A stretch of 37,049 nucleotides of DNA from Bacteroidetes bacterium HGW-Bacteroidetes-14 (GCA_002842655.1 PHDP01000007.1:1-37049), one strand, 5' to 3'; shown: positions 27,039 to 34,541, counted from the first letter of the stretch. A program made the numbers and translations. The notes: generated from the letters alone by a model not told the origin.

Positions 27039-27377
27039 ATCGTTTAGTGCCAGTAAATTTGCCCGACCCTCCGGAACATACTTGAGCAGAGCTCCCACAA
27101 TTTCGCAGGTGTCAAGCAGGGCACAATCTCCGCATGTGTTGTAACCTTTTGATTTAACACAGTTTCTGATTTCGCATTCAAAACAGTGGGCAAAATTGAC
27201 TCCATCTGCACGGCAACCTGTACAGTTAATGGTTTCGGCAGTGATATCTGCAGAGTTGTACATCTCCCGCCACTTTGCGGCGGTCTGCTCACGAAGTGCA
27301 TTGTCGTTATTGAGCGTTGCTCTCCTTGCGTCACAGGTTGCGCAATCGATTCCGCAACAGGCAATTAAATTTTTCAT
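27027..27377 (-). CDS. DUF3795 cysteine-rich protein
   Basis: The 116-residue protein opens MKNLIACCGIDCATCDA and contains further Cys pairs (NCTGCRADG, HCFECEIRNCVKSKGYNTCGDC), the DUF3795 pattern. About 13 cysteines in Cx2-4C groups suggest zinc or another metal, but no reaction is known. The gene starts 4 bp after the S33 hydrolase stop and is probably co-transcribed with it. Its final codons (Met-Ser-Ala-stop) lie inside one arm of the 18-bp inverted repeat. Confidence 0.85.
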   Translation of the reverse strand: MKNLIACCGIDCATCDARRATLNNDNALREQTAAKWREMYNSADITAETINCTGCRADGVNFAHCFECEIRNCVKSKGYNTCGDCALLDTCEIVGALLKYVPEGRANLLALNDMSA

Positions 27378-27381
27378 TGGT

Positions 27382-28494
27382 TTACTTTTGTGAATCTGCT
27401 TTTATCTTTTCAAGTACTATTGAGTTAAACTTCTCAATCTCCTCCATTACAGGGCTATGGGCTGAGTTTTCAAATGTGAAGAACTCTTTTTCGGGTGCCT
27501 TCAGCTGCTCAAAGAAATCTTTGGCAACAATGTACGGAGTCTGGTAGTCATACTTGCCCTGGAAAATATAAACCGGCACCTGCATGCTGTCAATTTTTGC
27601 AGAGAGATTTGAATTCAGGACATCAGGCATCAGATATCTCAGAGAGAACATACTGCCTTTCATGTAGTTGATTTTGTCGCCCAGAGTATACTCTTTAGTG
27701 GTAAATATCAGCTTAACCACAGGCCACATTCCCGTAACTTCACGGGTTACTCCGCCGCCATATTTGGATACATAGAGTCTTTCATACATAAGGTGGTTAA
27801 TCCAGGTGTCAATAGATGCAAGTGTATCCGGGAAAGTCATTGCTGAGAGTTTCTTCAGAGATTTTTCGTCATTGTTTAGCTTAGCCTGCTCCTTAACCCA
27901 TTCAAAAGAGACCATCTCTCCCCTGTACTGGTCGCAAACCTGACCAATTCCAAAGTATGCATGATATAGCTCAGGGTGCTGGTAAGAGGTAAGAATTCCA
28001 AGGAACGAGCCCCATGAGTGCCCCATCAGATAGATCTTCTCCTGACCGAACCTTGCAGAAAGCATCTGGCTCAGCTCTCTGGTGTCAGAAATCATCTGAG
28101 CTAAAGTCATACTTTTAACATCGAGATCTTTCGAGTAAGATTTTCCGGCTCCGCGCTGCTCCCAGTAAACCATTACAAAATCCTTTTCCAGATCTGGATT
28201 GGTTGTTCTGATGAAAGGATACTCCGGACTGCCGGGACCTCCGTGGAGGAACAGCATTACCGGTTTTGTTGAGTCTGCCCCGCGGATTATCAGATATTGT
28301 TCAACTCCGCCAAGCATTACTTTTTCAATTGTTGAGATACTGCCCGGAATAACTTGTCCCTGAGAGTCAGTTATTGGCTGAGCTTTTCCCGGGCTCTTAA
28401 TCCAGATATATCCGGTTACCAGCAGAAGTAAAATCACTATTACAGCAATAATCCAGAGGATGATTTTCCCGATTTTTTTAAGTGTATTTTTCAT
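27382..28494 (-). CDS. Membrane-anchored S33 alpha/beta hydrolase (proline iminopeptidase-like)
   Basis: This 370-residue protein has an N-terminal membrane helix (about 8-31) and an alpha/beta-hydrolase domain. Visible are the oxyanion motif LHGGPGSPE (83-91), WEQRGAGKS (111-119), nucleophile Ser160 in GHSWGS, Asp in FQGKYDYQTP and His in FENSAHSP. HGGPG plus DQRGxGxS-type motifs are those of family S33 prolyl aminopeptidases, although this family also holds esterases. It is followed after 4 bp by the DUF3795 gene. It diverges from the small lipoprotein gene across a 187-bp AT-rich gap. Confidence 0.85.
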   Translation of the reverse strand: MKNTLKKIGKIILWIIAVIVILLLLVTGYIWIKSPGKAQPITDSQGQVIPGSISTIEKVMLGGVEQYLIIRGADSTKPVMLFLHGGPGSPEYPFIRTTNPDLEKDFVMVYWEQRGAGKSYSKDLDVKSMTLAQMISDTRELSQMLSARFGQEKIYLMGHSWGSFLGILTSYQHPELYHAYFGIGQVCDQYRGEMVSFEWVKEQAKLNNDEKSLKKLSAMTFPDTLASIDTWINHLMYERLYVSKYGGGVTREVTGMWPVVKLIFTTKEYTLGDKINYMKGSMFSLRYLMPDVLNSNLSAKIDSMQVPVYIFQGKYDYQTPYIVAKDFFEQLKAPEKEFFTFENSAHSPVMEEIEKFNSIVLEKIKADSQK

Positions 28495-28648
28495 GGTTTA
28501 CTCTATTACAAATCCAATGTTTTTATATCAGAAATTAAATGTTCTCCTAGATATATTTAATTAAATGTACAACAATTTATAATAAAATATTTACAATATG
28601 GTGATTAGATTTTTATGTTTTGAGGATTATCTGTTGTTAGTAATTCAG

Positions 28649-28656
28649 TAATTTTG
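28649..28656 (+). promoter_or_regulatory. -7 promoter box for the small lipoprotein gene
   Basis: TAATTTTG matches TAnnTTTG and ends 25 bp before the ATG at 28682. No well-placed -33 box is seen. The rest of the 187-bp gap (28495-28681) is AT-rich with no gene. Confidence 0.45.
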
Positions 28657-28681
28657 ATATAAATCATTAAAAATTAATCAT

Positions 28682-29065
28682 ATGAAATCAATTTTTAAAA
28701 TTTCGGGTGTCGTTTTACTAACCATTTTCATTACAATTTTTACTCCCGGGTGCGAAGAAGAAGATACACCTGATCAAATGGTAAGTATTACTGTTAAAAT
28801 GGTAAACAACTCGGGTGATTTTGCACATATGTGGGTTGATGGAGAGACAATTGGAGCTGGAAATAAATTAGCATCAGGAGCTTCCAGAGTTGTAATAGTT
28901 TCTCAAATGTCAGTTGCACTTAAATGGTTTGTCAAATGTGAAGCCGGAAGAAATGGTAATGTAATAGATCAGTCAATTTCTTCAGGAGTAATTACTAGAT
29001 CTCAAAGTGTTACTTACACCTTAGGTGCAGATAATAAGCTTTCCTACGCTTTAATTAAGTTGTAA
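28682..29065 (+). CDS. Small putative lipoprotein
   Basis: The 127-residue protein has a signal peptide with a lipobox-like FTPGC at residues 20-24 followed by an acidic EEED, as is usual for exported Bacteroidota surface lipoproteins. The remaining 100 residues look like a small beta-sandwich (alternating V/T strands) with no motif I recognise. The gene and its leader are more AT-rich than neighbours, and it is the only plus-strand gene between 10 kb and 35.9 kb, both mild hints of later acquisition. It converges on the OmdA-like gene with a 3-bp gap. Confidence 0.7.
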   Translation: MKSIFKISGVVLLTIFITIFTPGCEEEDTPDQMVSITVKMVNNSGDFAHMWVDGETIGAGNKLASGASRVVIVSQMSVALKWFVKCEAGRNGNVIDQSISSGVITRSQSVTYTLGADNKLSYALIKL

Positions 29066-29068
29066 CAA

Positions 29069-29326
29069 TTATCTGTGCTTACATCCGGGCCAGCAGCAGG
29101 GTCTGCGCTTACCGTTCAGTAAATCTGAATGGAGTCTGTCAATATGCTGCTCCCGGGTTTCTGCCCGCTTAACTGCCGTAACCCAGCAAATCCACTCATT
29201 CCTCGCCAGAGGAGTAAGGGAGTTCCATTTTGCGAGCAGAGTTTCATCAGAAAGGATTCTGTTGCGCATATCTTCCGGAATCTCATGAACAACGCCCTGG
29301 AGTATTTCTGTGTATTTATTCTCCAT
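29069..29326 (-). CDS. YdeI/OmpD-associated (OmdA-like) family protein
   Basis: From ATG 29326 the protein is 85 residues. The motif LTPLARNEWICWVTAVKRAETREQHIDRL matches the C-terminal helix pair of YdeI/OmdA proteins (L-x-P-x-x-R-x-x-x-x-x-W-I-x-x-A-K-x-x-x-T-R-x-x-R-I). It ends GKRRPCCWPGCKHR, a Cys-rich tail. A longer start at 29359 would add 11 residues (MRMERILRTLN) translated from a simple repeat tract and is less likely. It overlaps the preceding gene by 11 bp. Family members are linked to envelope stress or bacteriocin protection in the literature; the role here is unknown. Confidence 0.72.
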   Translation of the reverse strand: MENKYTEILQGVVHEIPEDMRNRILSDETLLAKWNSLTPLARNEWICWVTAVKRAETREQHIDRLHSDLLNGKRRPCCWPGCKHR

Positions 29327-29774
29327 ATTCAATGTTCTCAATATTCTCTCCATTCTCAATCATCAGTATTTTCCTCTCTCTGGAAAATGAATATGTGCTG
29401 CTTTTCAGATTGCACATATGATAAAGCTGCAGGGCCTTTATGGAATATGGATTGTTAAAGGCCGATTCCTCATCTGTTCCCATTTGCACGAGGCAATCGG
29501 CAAGGAGCTCGGTATTATCTATATTCATCCCCTTGATCTGACTCAGATACCTGTCAGTTTCAGCTGTATCCATCTGTAAAAAAGTATTCAGGTCGATTCC
29601 AAGTTCACTAAAATCAATCTTCAGATCCATCTCTTTTTCCGACTCGCTTCCGGCCGCTGCATCAGCCTCAGCAAAAGAAGAGCCGTCCCTTCCCCCGAAA
29701 AGTTTCCGGCGGATTGCAGTTAAAATCAGACCTATTTTCTCAATTTCCCTCAGGATGTAGTCGCGTTGTTCCAT
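29316..29774 (-). CDS. Uncharacterised cytoplasmic protein
   Basis: The 152-residue protein begins MEQRDYILREIEKIGLILTAIRRKLFGG, a basic helical opening, followed by an acidic linker and a mostly helical C-terminal half (LNTFLQMDTAETDRYLSQIKGMNIDNTELLADCLVQMG). I do not recognise a specific family, although small proteins with this opening exist in Firmicutes and Bacteroidota. Its last 13 residues (ENGENIENIEYGE) come from a degenerate ATTCTC-type simple repeat at about 29318-29356, so the C-terminus may vary in length between strains. It overlaps the OmdA-like gene by 11 bp. Confidence 0.7.
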   Translation of the reverse strand: MEQRDYILREIEKIGLILTAIRRKLFGGRDGSSFAEADAAAGSESEKEMDLKIDFSELGIDLNTFLQMDTAETDRYLSQIKGMNIDNTELLADCLVQMGTDEESAFNNPYSIKALQLYHMCNLKSSTYSFSRERKILMIENGENIENIEYGE

Positions 29775-29801
29775 GGCCCTAAATTACAAAGAAAAAATAT
29801 T

Positions 29802-29847
29802 GCCTCAGAGGTAAAGTGTCAGATTGTTGAAACTTTTCCTCTGAGGC
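29802..29847 (-). terminator. Intrinsic terminator, 46-bp hairpin copy 1
   Basis: The minus strand forms a 16-bp stem with one mismatch around an 18-nt loop and is followed by AATATTTTTTC. It lies 14 bp after the stop of the 597-residue protein gene. It is 44/46 identical to the hairpin at 31763-31808, including the loop. Confidence 0.8.
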
Positions 29848-29861
29848 GTAAGAGTTCTGCT

Positions 29862-31655
29862 CTACGGAATAATGGTTAAAGTAACAGTGTATTCAGTAAC
29901 AGTTACGGAATATCCGTCATCGGTTTTTACTTCGCCGGTAAAGGTCCAGCTTTTTGCAGAGACAGGGGATTTTACATAGTTTTCGAGATCTTCTGAGCTG
30001 GGGAATTTTAAAACAGCATCTGTACGGTCAAGTTTTATCAGGGGTGCAATTTTAACTCTGTCGGCATTCCATTTTTTAAGAAGGCAATCATATTGCTCGA
30101 CTGTTGTTGAAGGCCATGGTGCATTTGTGTGAACAGCAAATTCAGGACTGCCGGAAATTGTAAGGTGATATCGGCGACCGGATGAGATATCGCCATCCTT
30201 TGATGGTGTTAAGGTGGCCGCAATGTTCAGCATATATTTGTCAAGAGTCGCATTGCCTTTACTTCGGATAGTGGTTATAAGAGGCAGTTCGTCTTCGCAG
30301 TTCTTTGTTTTGGTGCGGAACTCCTCAGAGACTGTTACATTTCCGTCATCTGTTCCGGTAAAGAGCCAGCAGTTTGCAAATTCAGAACAGTTTTTCGCAT
30401 TTTCGGGAGACTTCTGAATGTACCATAATTTTGAGGCAACAAAATCAATATCAAGGTTTGCAGAGATTCTTGATATGTGAACTGTCTCAGAGTTATGAGG
30501 CTCGCCGGTTGTTGTTGTGGTTTTTCTGGTTATTGCTATTTTACTTTTCCACCCTGAATCGTATTCAAGTGTTAGAGCATCAATCGGGTTTTCCCGGGCA
30601 GTAACTTTGTATTTTTTGTAATTGACCTCTTTTCCCTCGGAGTTAAGATGGAACGGAAGAAATACCAGATAATTGGTTCCTGTGTAGAGTTCGGCATCTG
30701 CTGTAAATGTAGAGTCTCCTGTTAAAGTAGCGTCAAGATCCTTTTTGTCTGTGCCGTTTGATATAACTATCTGGATTTTTGTCACCTTGTCAAACTCGCC
30801 TGCCGGATTGCTTATAGAACCTTGAATTTTAATTTTCTGAGTCTTAACAGTCTCTTCATTTGAATGAGATTCTATGTTCAGGTCAAGTGTATCCCGGAGT
30901 TCATAAAGACCGCGATTACCCTCTGTTTCTGATTTTACGGGAAACCAGTACTTCTTCTTAAGTACATCTCTCTCGATTTTTGCCCTGCCGTCCTGAGTTG
31001 AATGAACTCCAAAAGAGTAGACCTTGTCTTCGTATCTCGCAGAAGCTGTCTCGTACCCTGCCTTCTCAACCATCTCTTTTGCCTTAACTCCTTTATCATA
31101 TTTTTCAGCCTTGAATCTAAGCTCTTTGAACCCTCCAATTTTAAGTGCCGGGTCCTCATAGGGTTTGGAAAGGGCAGATCCGTCAGGGGAGTAAACCACA
31201 TTTCCATCTGGTTTTAGCCCGTAAATATTCAGCTCCGGTAATTCTCCATCTGCCGAATACATTGTCAGATTGAGGTAGGGAATGTTAGCCGCTGTGCTGG
31301 ACACTTTCAGAGCAACCGTTTTTCCGGTTGCATCCTGAACTCTTTCAACCCAGTATTGCACCTTGTCGTTCGGGTTTTTATATGAAGCTGTATTTACGCC
31401 ATCCGGAAAAGAAAAATCTGCCATTATCTCGCCTGTACTGGGTTCTCCCAGGCTGATTCGTTTAACGACACAATGGGTACCCAGAGTTTTTCCGCCTATC
31501 TGATAGGCACTGTCCGGGATGTTTGTAAATTCTGTTTTGTAGACCCCTCCTGATGAGTTACCGCTCTGAGCATTGCAAAGATTTGTGCCAAAAAGTAAGA
31601 GACCCGCCGCCATAATAATGACCGGGACAAATTGCTTAAGAGAGATTCTTAGCAT
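29862..31655 (-). CDS. Large secreted protein of unknown function with an internal repeat
   Basis: The 597-residue protein has a signal peptide ending LCNAQ. No catalytic motif is visible; it is rich in Thr, Ser, Asp and Lys and predicted mostly beta, like an adhesive or structural surface protein. Two stretches resemble each other: near residues 420-450 (CWLFTGTDDGNVTVSEE) and at 566-593 (WTFTGEVKTDDGYSVTVTEY), suggesting duplicated domains. The protein does not carry a clear lipobox, anchor or type 9 secretion C-terminal domain. Upstream is a 107-bp AT-rich leader with no strong -7 box; downstream is a strong terminator. The gene sits between two near-identical hairpins. Confidence 0.8.
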   Translation of the reverse strand: MLRISLKQFVPVIIMAAGLLLFGTNLCNAQSGNSSGGVYKTEFTNIPDSAYQIGGKTLGTHCVVKRISLGEPSTGEIMADFSFPDGVNTASYKNPNDKVQYWVERVQDATGKTVALKVSSTAANIPYLNLTMYSADGELPELNIYGLKPDGNVVYSPDGSALSKPYEDPALKIGGFKELRFKAEKYDKGVKAKEMVEKAGYETASARYEDKVYSFGVHSTQDGRAKIERDVLKKKYWFPVKSETEGNRGLYELRDTLDLNIESHSNEETVKTQKIKIQGSISNPAGEFDKVTKIQIVISNGTDKKDLDATLTGDSTFTADAELYTGTNYLVFLPFHLNSEGKEVNYKKYKVTARENPIDALTLEYDSGWKSKIAITRKTTTTTGEPHNSETVHISRISANLDIDFVASKLWYIQKSPENAKNCSEFANCWLFTGTDDGNVTVSEEFRTKTKNCEDELPLITTIRSKGNATLDKYMLNIAATLTPSKDGDISSGRRYHLTISGSPEFAVHTNAPWPSTTVEQYDCLLKKWNADRVKIAPLIKLDRTDAVLKFPSSEDLENYVKSPVSAKSWTFTGEVKTDDGYSVTVTEYTVTLTIIP

Positions 31656-31762
31656 GGTATTGTGATTTGATTTACACTAGATTGACGAAATTTAAGAATT
31701 ATTTGTCAAAGAGGAGCAGAAAAGTTCACTAAAATTTGTATTGAGTGAAAAAGCAAAAAAAT

Positions 31763-31808
31763 GCCTCAAAGGAAAAGTGTCAGATTGTTGAAACTTTTCC
31801 TCTGAGGC
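31763..31808 (-). terminator. Intrinsic terminator, 46-bp hairpin copy 2
   Basis: The minus strand forms a 16-bp stem, with one G-U pair, then ATTTTTTTGCTTTTTC. It lies 35 bp after the methyltransferase stop. A second, smaller hairpin (GCGCAT/ATGCGC, 31819-31833) stands between the stop and this one, making a tandem terminator. Confidence 0.8.
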
Positions 31809-31843
31809 AAAACCAAATGCGCATATAATGCGCCGGAGCTACT

Positions 31844-32623
31844 CTACCTGTCCGACTTTCTGGCTATGTAAAATACATACCCATAGTAGTCACTGTATTT
31901 GTCGTACAGCACTTTTTCGTGACGGAGGTTTGCGATAAGATCTTCTGCCATTTTATTGCCGGGATATTTCAGCAGGAACCTCTTCTGAGCCTCCACCTGG
32001 GGAGCAAAGAAGTTATCCTGCCAGCAGTATTCAGGCAGCATAAAAGAGGCAAGCGGAACATATCCGGCCTTTTCCAGTTTTGAAATGTGGTTTGGGATTG
32101 TATCAATCTGCGGATATGCATCCATCCAGAAGTCCTCAATCTCTTTTGGCCTATCTGCCTTAAACCATGCAGCCTCAGTGACCGCAAGGTATCCGCCCGG
32201 TTTCAGGTACTCCCGCCAAAGGCTGATTCCCTTTTCAAAGCCGATATTGTAAATTGCTCCCTCGGACCAGATCAGGTCGAGTTCCCCCTTTTCAAAGGGA
32301 AGATCATCCATTGAGCCTACGATTCCCTTTACTCTCTCCTGCAGGCCGAGTTTTTCGGCATTCCTGTTAAAGAGATTTATAAAATCGGGAAAGAGATCTA
32401 TACCGGTGATGTGACCGGGAGTGTTCTGCCCAAGAATCATTGTCTGACCGCCTGTTCCGCAGCCAAGGTCTGCTATTCTGGAGTTTGGGGTGAGGTTATC
32501 TATAAAGCTGAGTGCCTTAAGTGTTGCCTCTGGGCTGCCGGGGCCCTGTCTCTCTACGTTAGAAAAATATTCGCAGATTAAATTGATGTCGAATTCGTGA
32601 ATTGAAGAGTTTTCTTTACTCAT
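31844..32623 (-). CDS. Class I SAM-dependent methyltransferase
   Basis: The 259-residue cytoplasmic protein has the SAM-binding motif [16 protein letters not shown] (50-64), motif II acidic residue in [12 protein letters not shown], and the later [46 protein letters not shown], typical of the ubiE/methyltransf_11 group. Substrate cannot be inferred; the group methylates small molecules, quinones or lipids. It has a leader with two hairpins (32654-32673 and 32688-32716), the nearer followed by a T-run, so transcription may be attenuated before the gene. It ends in tandem terminators. Confidence 0.88.
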   Translation of the reverse strand: MSKENSSIHEFDINLICEYFSNVERQGPGSPEATLKALSFIDNLTPNSRIADLGCGTGGQTMILGQNTPGHITGIDLFPDFINLFNRNAEKLGLQERVKGIVGSMDDLPFEKGELDLIWSEGAIYNIGFEKGISLWREYLKPGGYLAVTEAAWFKADRPKEIEDFWMDAYPQIDTIPNHISKLEKAGYVPLASFMLPEYCWQDNFFAPQVEAQKRFLLKYPGNKMAEDLIANLRHEKVLYDKYSDYYGYVFYIARKSDR

Positions 32624-32653
32624 GATGTTTAAAATTTGGATATGAAAAACTAT

Positions 32654-32673
32654 TCAGGCAATAGGTTGCCTGA
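32654..32673 (-). terminator. Terminator-like hairpin ahead of the methyltransferase gene
   Basis: A perfect 8-bp stem (TCAGGCAA/TTGCCTGA) with a 4-base loop is followed on the minus strand by ATAGTTTTTC, 31 bp before the ATG at 32623. It could end the 99-residue gene's transcript or act as an attenuator in the methyltransferase leader. Confidence 0.6.
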
Positions 32674-32687
32674 GTTTGAATAAAGGG

Positions 32688-32716
32688 ATAACTGAAGAGA
32701 GCGGCTCCTCAGTTAT
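32688..32716 (-). other. Second hairpin in the same leader
   Basis: A 12-bp stem with one mismatch and a 5-base loop, 15 bp upstream of the terminator-like hairpin. There is no T-run directly after it. Two tandem hairpins, the second with a T-run, are the usual shape of a cis-regulated leader, but I recognise no known riboswitch class. Confidence 0.5.
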
Positions 32717-32795
32717 TTACTTCACGGACTCCAAATTCGTTTTAAACATAGGTCACAAATGTAATGGATTTTTTTATTTCTGACAAGGCTGATAA

Positions 32796-33095
32796 TCAAA
32801 CCTCCAGGTATGCCCAGTTAAGCTGACTCATCTGTCTGATTTCTGATGCCCGGTATAGTTTGTACATAATCTGATCTACTTCGGCAGGATCTGATGGATT
32901 TTCTGAATTGCAAAGTCTGAAATTTTCGCGGCTCTCGTCCAGCCCGGCAAGGTCAAGGATTCTGTATTTCACATCTGAATATTTGAGGTTAAGCAAACCA
33001 TTTTCCCAGTTTCCGGCACCGCCGTTGCTATCAATTTCCTCCTGCAGCCAAAGCATCTTTGCAATGAGTTCTCTAAGTATATCGTAAGTTTCCAT
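32796..33095 (-). CDS. Uncharacterised 99-residue protein
   Basis: The protein is acidic and helical (METYDILRELIAKMLWLQEEIDSNGG...) with no signal peptide and no motif I recognise. It has no close partner gene. Its upstream region is the interesting part: a 17-bp element (33139-33155) and near-consensus -7 box (33121-33128) match, with identical spacing, the promoter of the vWA gene 2 kb away, so the two are probably co-regulated. The IS30 element lies only 83 bp upstream but leaves this promoter intact. Confidence 0.65.
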   Translation of the reverse strand: METYDILRELIAKMLWLQEEIDSNGGAGNWENGLLNLKYSDVKYRILDLAGLDESRENFRLCNSENPSDPAEVDQIMYKLYRASEIRQMSQLNWAYLEV

Positions 33096-33120
33096 AATGC
33101 TGTGTTTTTAAATTATGATG

Positions 33121-33155
33121 CAAAGATGGGGTGTGAAATTGACAGGTTGTGACAA
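33121..33155 (-). promoter_or_regulatory. Promoter with 17-bp operator-like motif, copy A
   Basis: The -7 box CATCTTTG (minus strand of 33121-33128) is one base off consensus. Ten bases upstream stands TTGACAGGTTGTGACAA (plus-strand reading, 33139-33155), with arms near-palindromic. The match to copy B at 35249-35265 is 15 of 17, and the distance from motif to -7 box and to the ATG agrees within one base. Confidence 0.65.
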
Positions 33156-33177
33156 TGAGGATTTTTTTTAAAGCTGA

Positions 33178-33198
33178 ATTCAAATAGTAAACGCAACT
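33178..33198 (+). repeat. IS30 left terminal inverted repeat
   Basis: Reads ATTCAAATAGTAAACGCAAC plus one T. It matches the reverse complement of 34299-34319 at 19 of 21 bases and includes the transposase stop codon. Confidence 0.8.
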
Positions 33199-34169
33199 TT
33201 TTGATTTTTGCCGGTTAAATAATTAAACATTTCGTTAGGTGTTGAGAACTTATATCTTTTTCTTGGTCTGTTGTTAAGTTTTGCTTCAATTTCTTCCAGA
33301 TCAGCAATAGTAATATTCTTGAATGATGTTCCTTTCGGTATGTATTGGCGAATGAGTCCGTTTGTATTTTCATTTGAACCTCGTTCCCAGGAGTGGTATG
33401 GTGTAGCGAAGAAGAAGTCTGCGTTGAGTTCTTTTGCTATTTCCTGATGGTAGGCAAATTGTATTCCGTTGTCTGATGTTATTGTCTTCACCAGACCGTT
33501 ATCTGACATTGGCTTCAGGGCCTTTACGGCCTGTCTGAGGGCTTCTGCTGCACTAGCGTTGAGCATTTTTCTTATCCTCACTATACCTGTAGCTCTGTCG
33601 TTGATAGTGAGTATGTGTTCTGAGTGAGAGGCGCCTATTATGGTGTCCATTTCGAAGTCTCCGAATCGGGTTCTTTCATCTACTATGCTTGGTCTTTGAG
33701 ATATATCTACGCGGTTTTGGATGGCTCCTCTTTTCTTGCTTTTGCGACCTCGTTTTCGATATCTTCTCTGTTGGTGTCTCAGATAACGGAATAAGTATCC
33801 GCCATTTTTCTTGTCATTCCAGATCCATTGGTAAATGGCTTCGTGAGATACCATAGCCACGCCCTTTTTCTTACAGTCTCCGGCTATCTGTTCTGGGCTG
33901 TAATGCTCTTCCATAAGCAATTCTTTTGCTTTTTCGAGCATTTCCCCTTTAAGTTTTCTGGGCAGCTTGCGATGGTTCCAGCGGTACTCTGCTCTTCGTT
34001 GTGCTTCTTTTGACTTGTAGGTACGGTATCTGCCGTAACCGTTACGTTCGATTTCTCTGTAAATTGTTGTTTTGTTTACGCCAAGGAGATTGGCGATTAA
34101 AGGCTTTGAAAGTCCAGCTCTTAAATAAGCAGAGATTTCGTACCTTCGTTCAACGGTAAGGTGTTTCAT
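33180..34169 (-). CDS. IS30-family transposase
   Basis: From ATG 34169 the protein has 329 residues (MKHLTVERRYEIS opening). An N-terminal HTH (GLSKPLIANLLGVNKTTIYREIERNG) precedes an RNase H-fold catalytic core. Counting from the TTG at 34202, the triad is D186 (FEMDTIIG), D244 (TSDNG) and E278 (ERGSNENTNGLIRQY), a spacing of DD33E, the hallmark of IS30. PKGTSF and the basic C-terminus follow. The reading frame is intact, so the enzyme may be active. The upstream TTG start is not supported. Confidence 0.93.
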   Translation of the reverse strand: MKHLTVERRYEISAYLRAGLSKPLIANLLGVNKTTIYREIERNGYGRYRTYKSKEAQRRAEYRWNHRKLPRKLKGEMLEKAKELLMEEHYSPEQIAGDCKKKGVAMVSHEAIYQWIWNDKKNGGYLFRYLRHQQRRYRKRGRKSKKRGAIQNRVDISQRPSIVDERTRFGDFEMDTIIGASHSEHILTINDRATGIVRIRKMLNASAAEALRQAVKALKPMSDNGLVKTITSDNGIQFAYHQEIAKELNADFFFATPYHSWERGSNENTNGLIRQYIPKGTSFKNITIADLEEIEAKLNNRPRKRYKFSTPNEMFNYLTGKNQKVAFTI

Positions 34170-34227
34170 CATGTGACTGATTTTTGGCGATTTCGGGAAC
34201 AAGTTAGAAATTATCTGCCGGTTTCCG

Positions 34228-34257
34228 GAGGGTCATTAGTTTCTGCTGGTGACCCTC
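34228..34257. other. Hairpin inside the IS30 right end
   Basis: An 8-bp perfect stem (GAGGGTCA/TGACCCTC) with a 14-base loop lies 59-88 bp upstream of the transposase ATG, inside the element. Such structures in IS ends often hide the start site from transcripts entering from outside. No T-run makes it a clear terminator on the minus strand. Confidence 0.55.
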
Positions 34258-34298
34258 TTTGTTGATAACTCCTTAGTGATCCTTAGTTACAAATCATC

Positions 34299-34319
34299 AG
34301 TTGCGTTTCCTAGTTGAAT
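34299..34319 (-). repeat. IS30 right terminal inverted repeat
   Basis: The reverse complement reads ATTCAACTAGGAAACGCAAC plus one T, 19 of 21 the same as the left end. Confidence 0.8.
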
Positions 34320-34413
34320 CTAAGAAAATGTACCGTCAGCTTGCTGCCGGTGGAGGTGCAGCGCTGAGCGCGCATTTATTGTCTGGATAAGCTTTTCCGG
34401 TGATTTTCATTGA

Positions 34414-34528
34414 CACCCGTGCGGCTGTAAGTTGCATATTATGAGCACTTAGCCCGTTAATCTGACATCTCAGATGTCAGATTAACGGGCTAAGCTCTAT
34501 CAATCAATTAATTACAGCCGCACGGGTG
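34414..34528. repeat. Nested palindromes: 47-bp perfect palindrome inside a 17-bp inverted repeat
   Basis: CACCCGTGCGGCTGTAA at 34414-34430 is repeated as an exact reverse complement at 34512-34528. Inside lies a 23-bp arm (34448-34470), a single C at 34471, and its exact reverse complement (34472-34494). The whole covers 115 bp and starts 14 bp beyond the vWA stop. The gap 34320-34541 otherwise holds no gene; 34320-34413 is G+C-richer than its surroundings and shows no ORF. There is no T-run for a classical terminator. Recombination site, replication or hairpin-based element, or a repetitive extragenic unit are possible. Confidence 0.85.
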
Positions 34529-34541
34529 CTTGTCTGAAGTC

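Larger units (their letters stand above)
33178..34319 (-). mobile_element. IS30-family insertion sequence
   Basis: The 1142-bp element carries one transposase gene and ends in imperfect inverted repeats: 33178-33198 and 34299-34319 match at 19 of 21 positions. The left repeat contains the transposase stop. Flanks read CTGA before and CTAA after, so there is no clean target duplication, either because the insertion is old or because ends are a base or two off. A hairpin at 34228-34257 (GAGGGTCA/TGACCCTC) inside the right end may block transcription entering from outside. It lies between the 99-residue and vWA genes, 95 bp from a large palindrome. Confidence 0.88.

Noticed and set aside
27044-27364. 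106-codon minus-strand ORF in another frame of the DUF3795 gene
   Set aside because: DUF3795 has a recognisable Cys pattern in its own frame; this frame has none and no start signal.
33174-34323. Target-site duplication around the IS30 element
   Set aside because: CTGA and CTAA flanks agree at only three of four bases, not enough to call a duplication.
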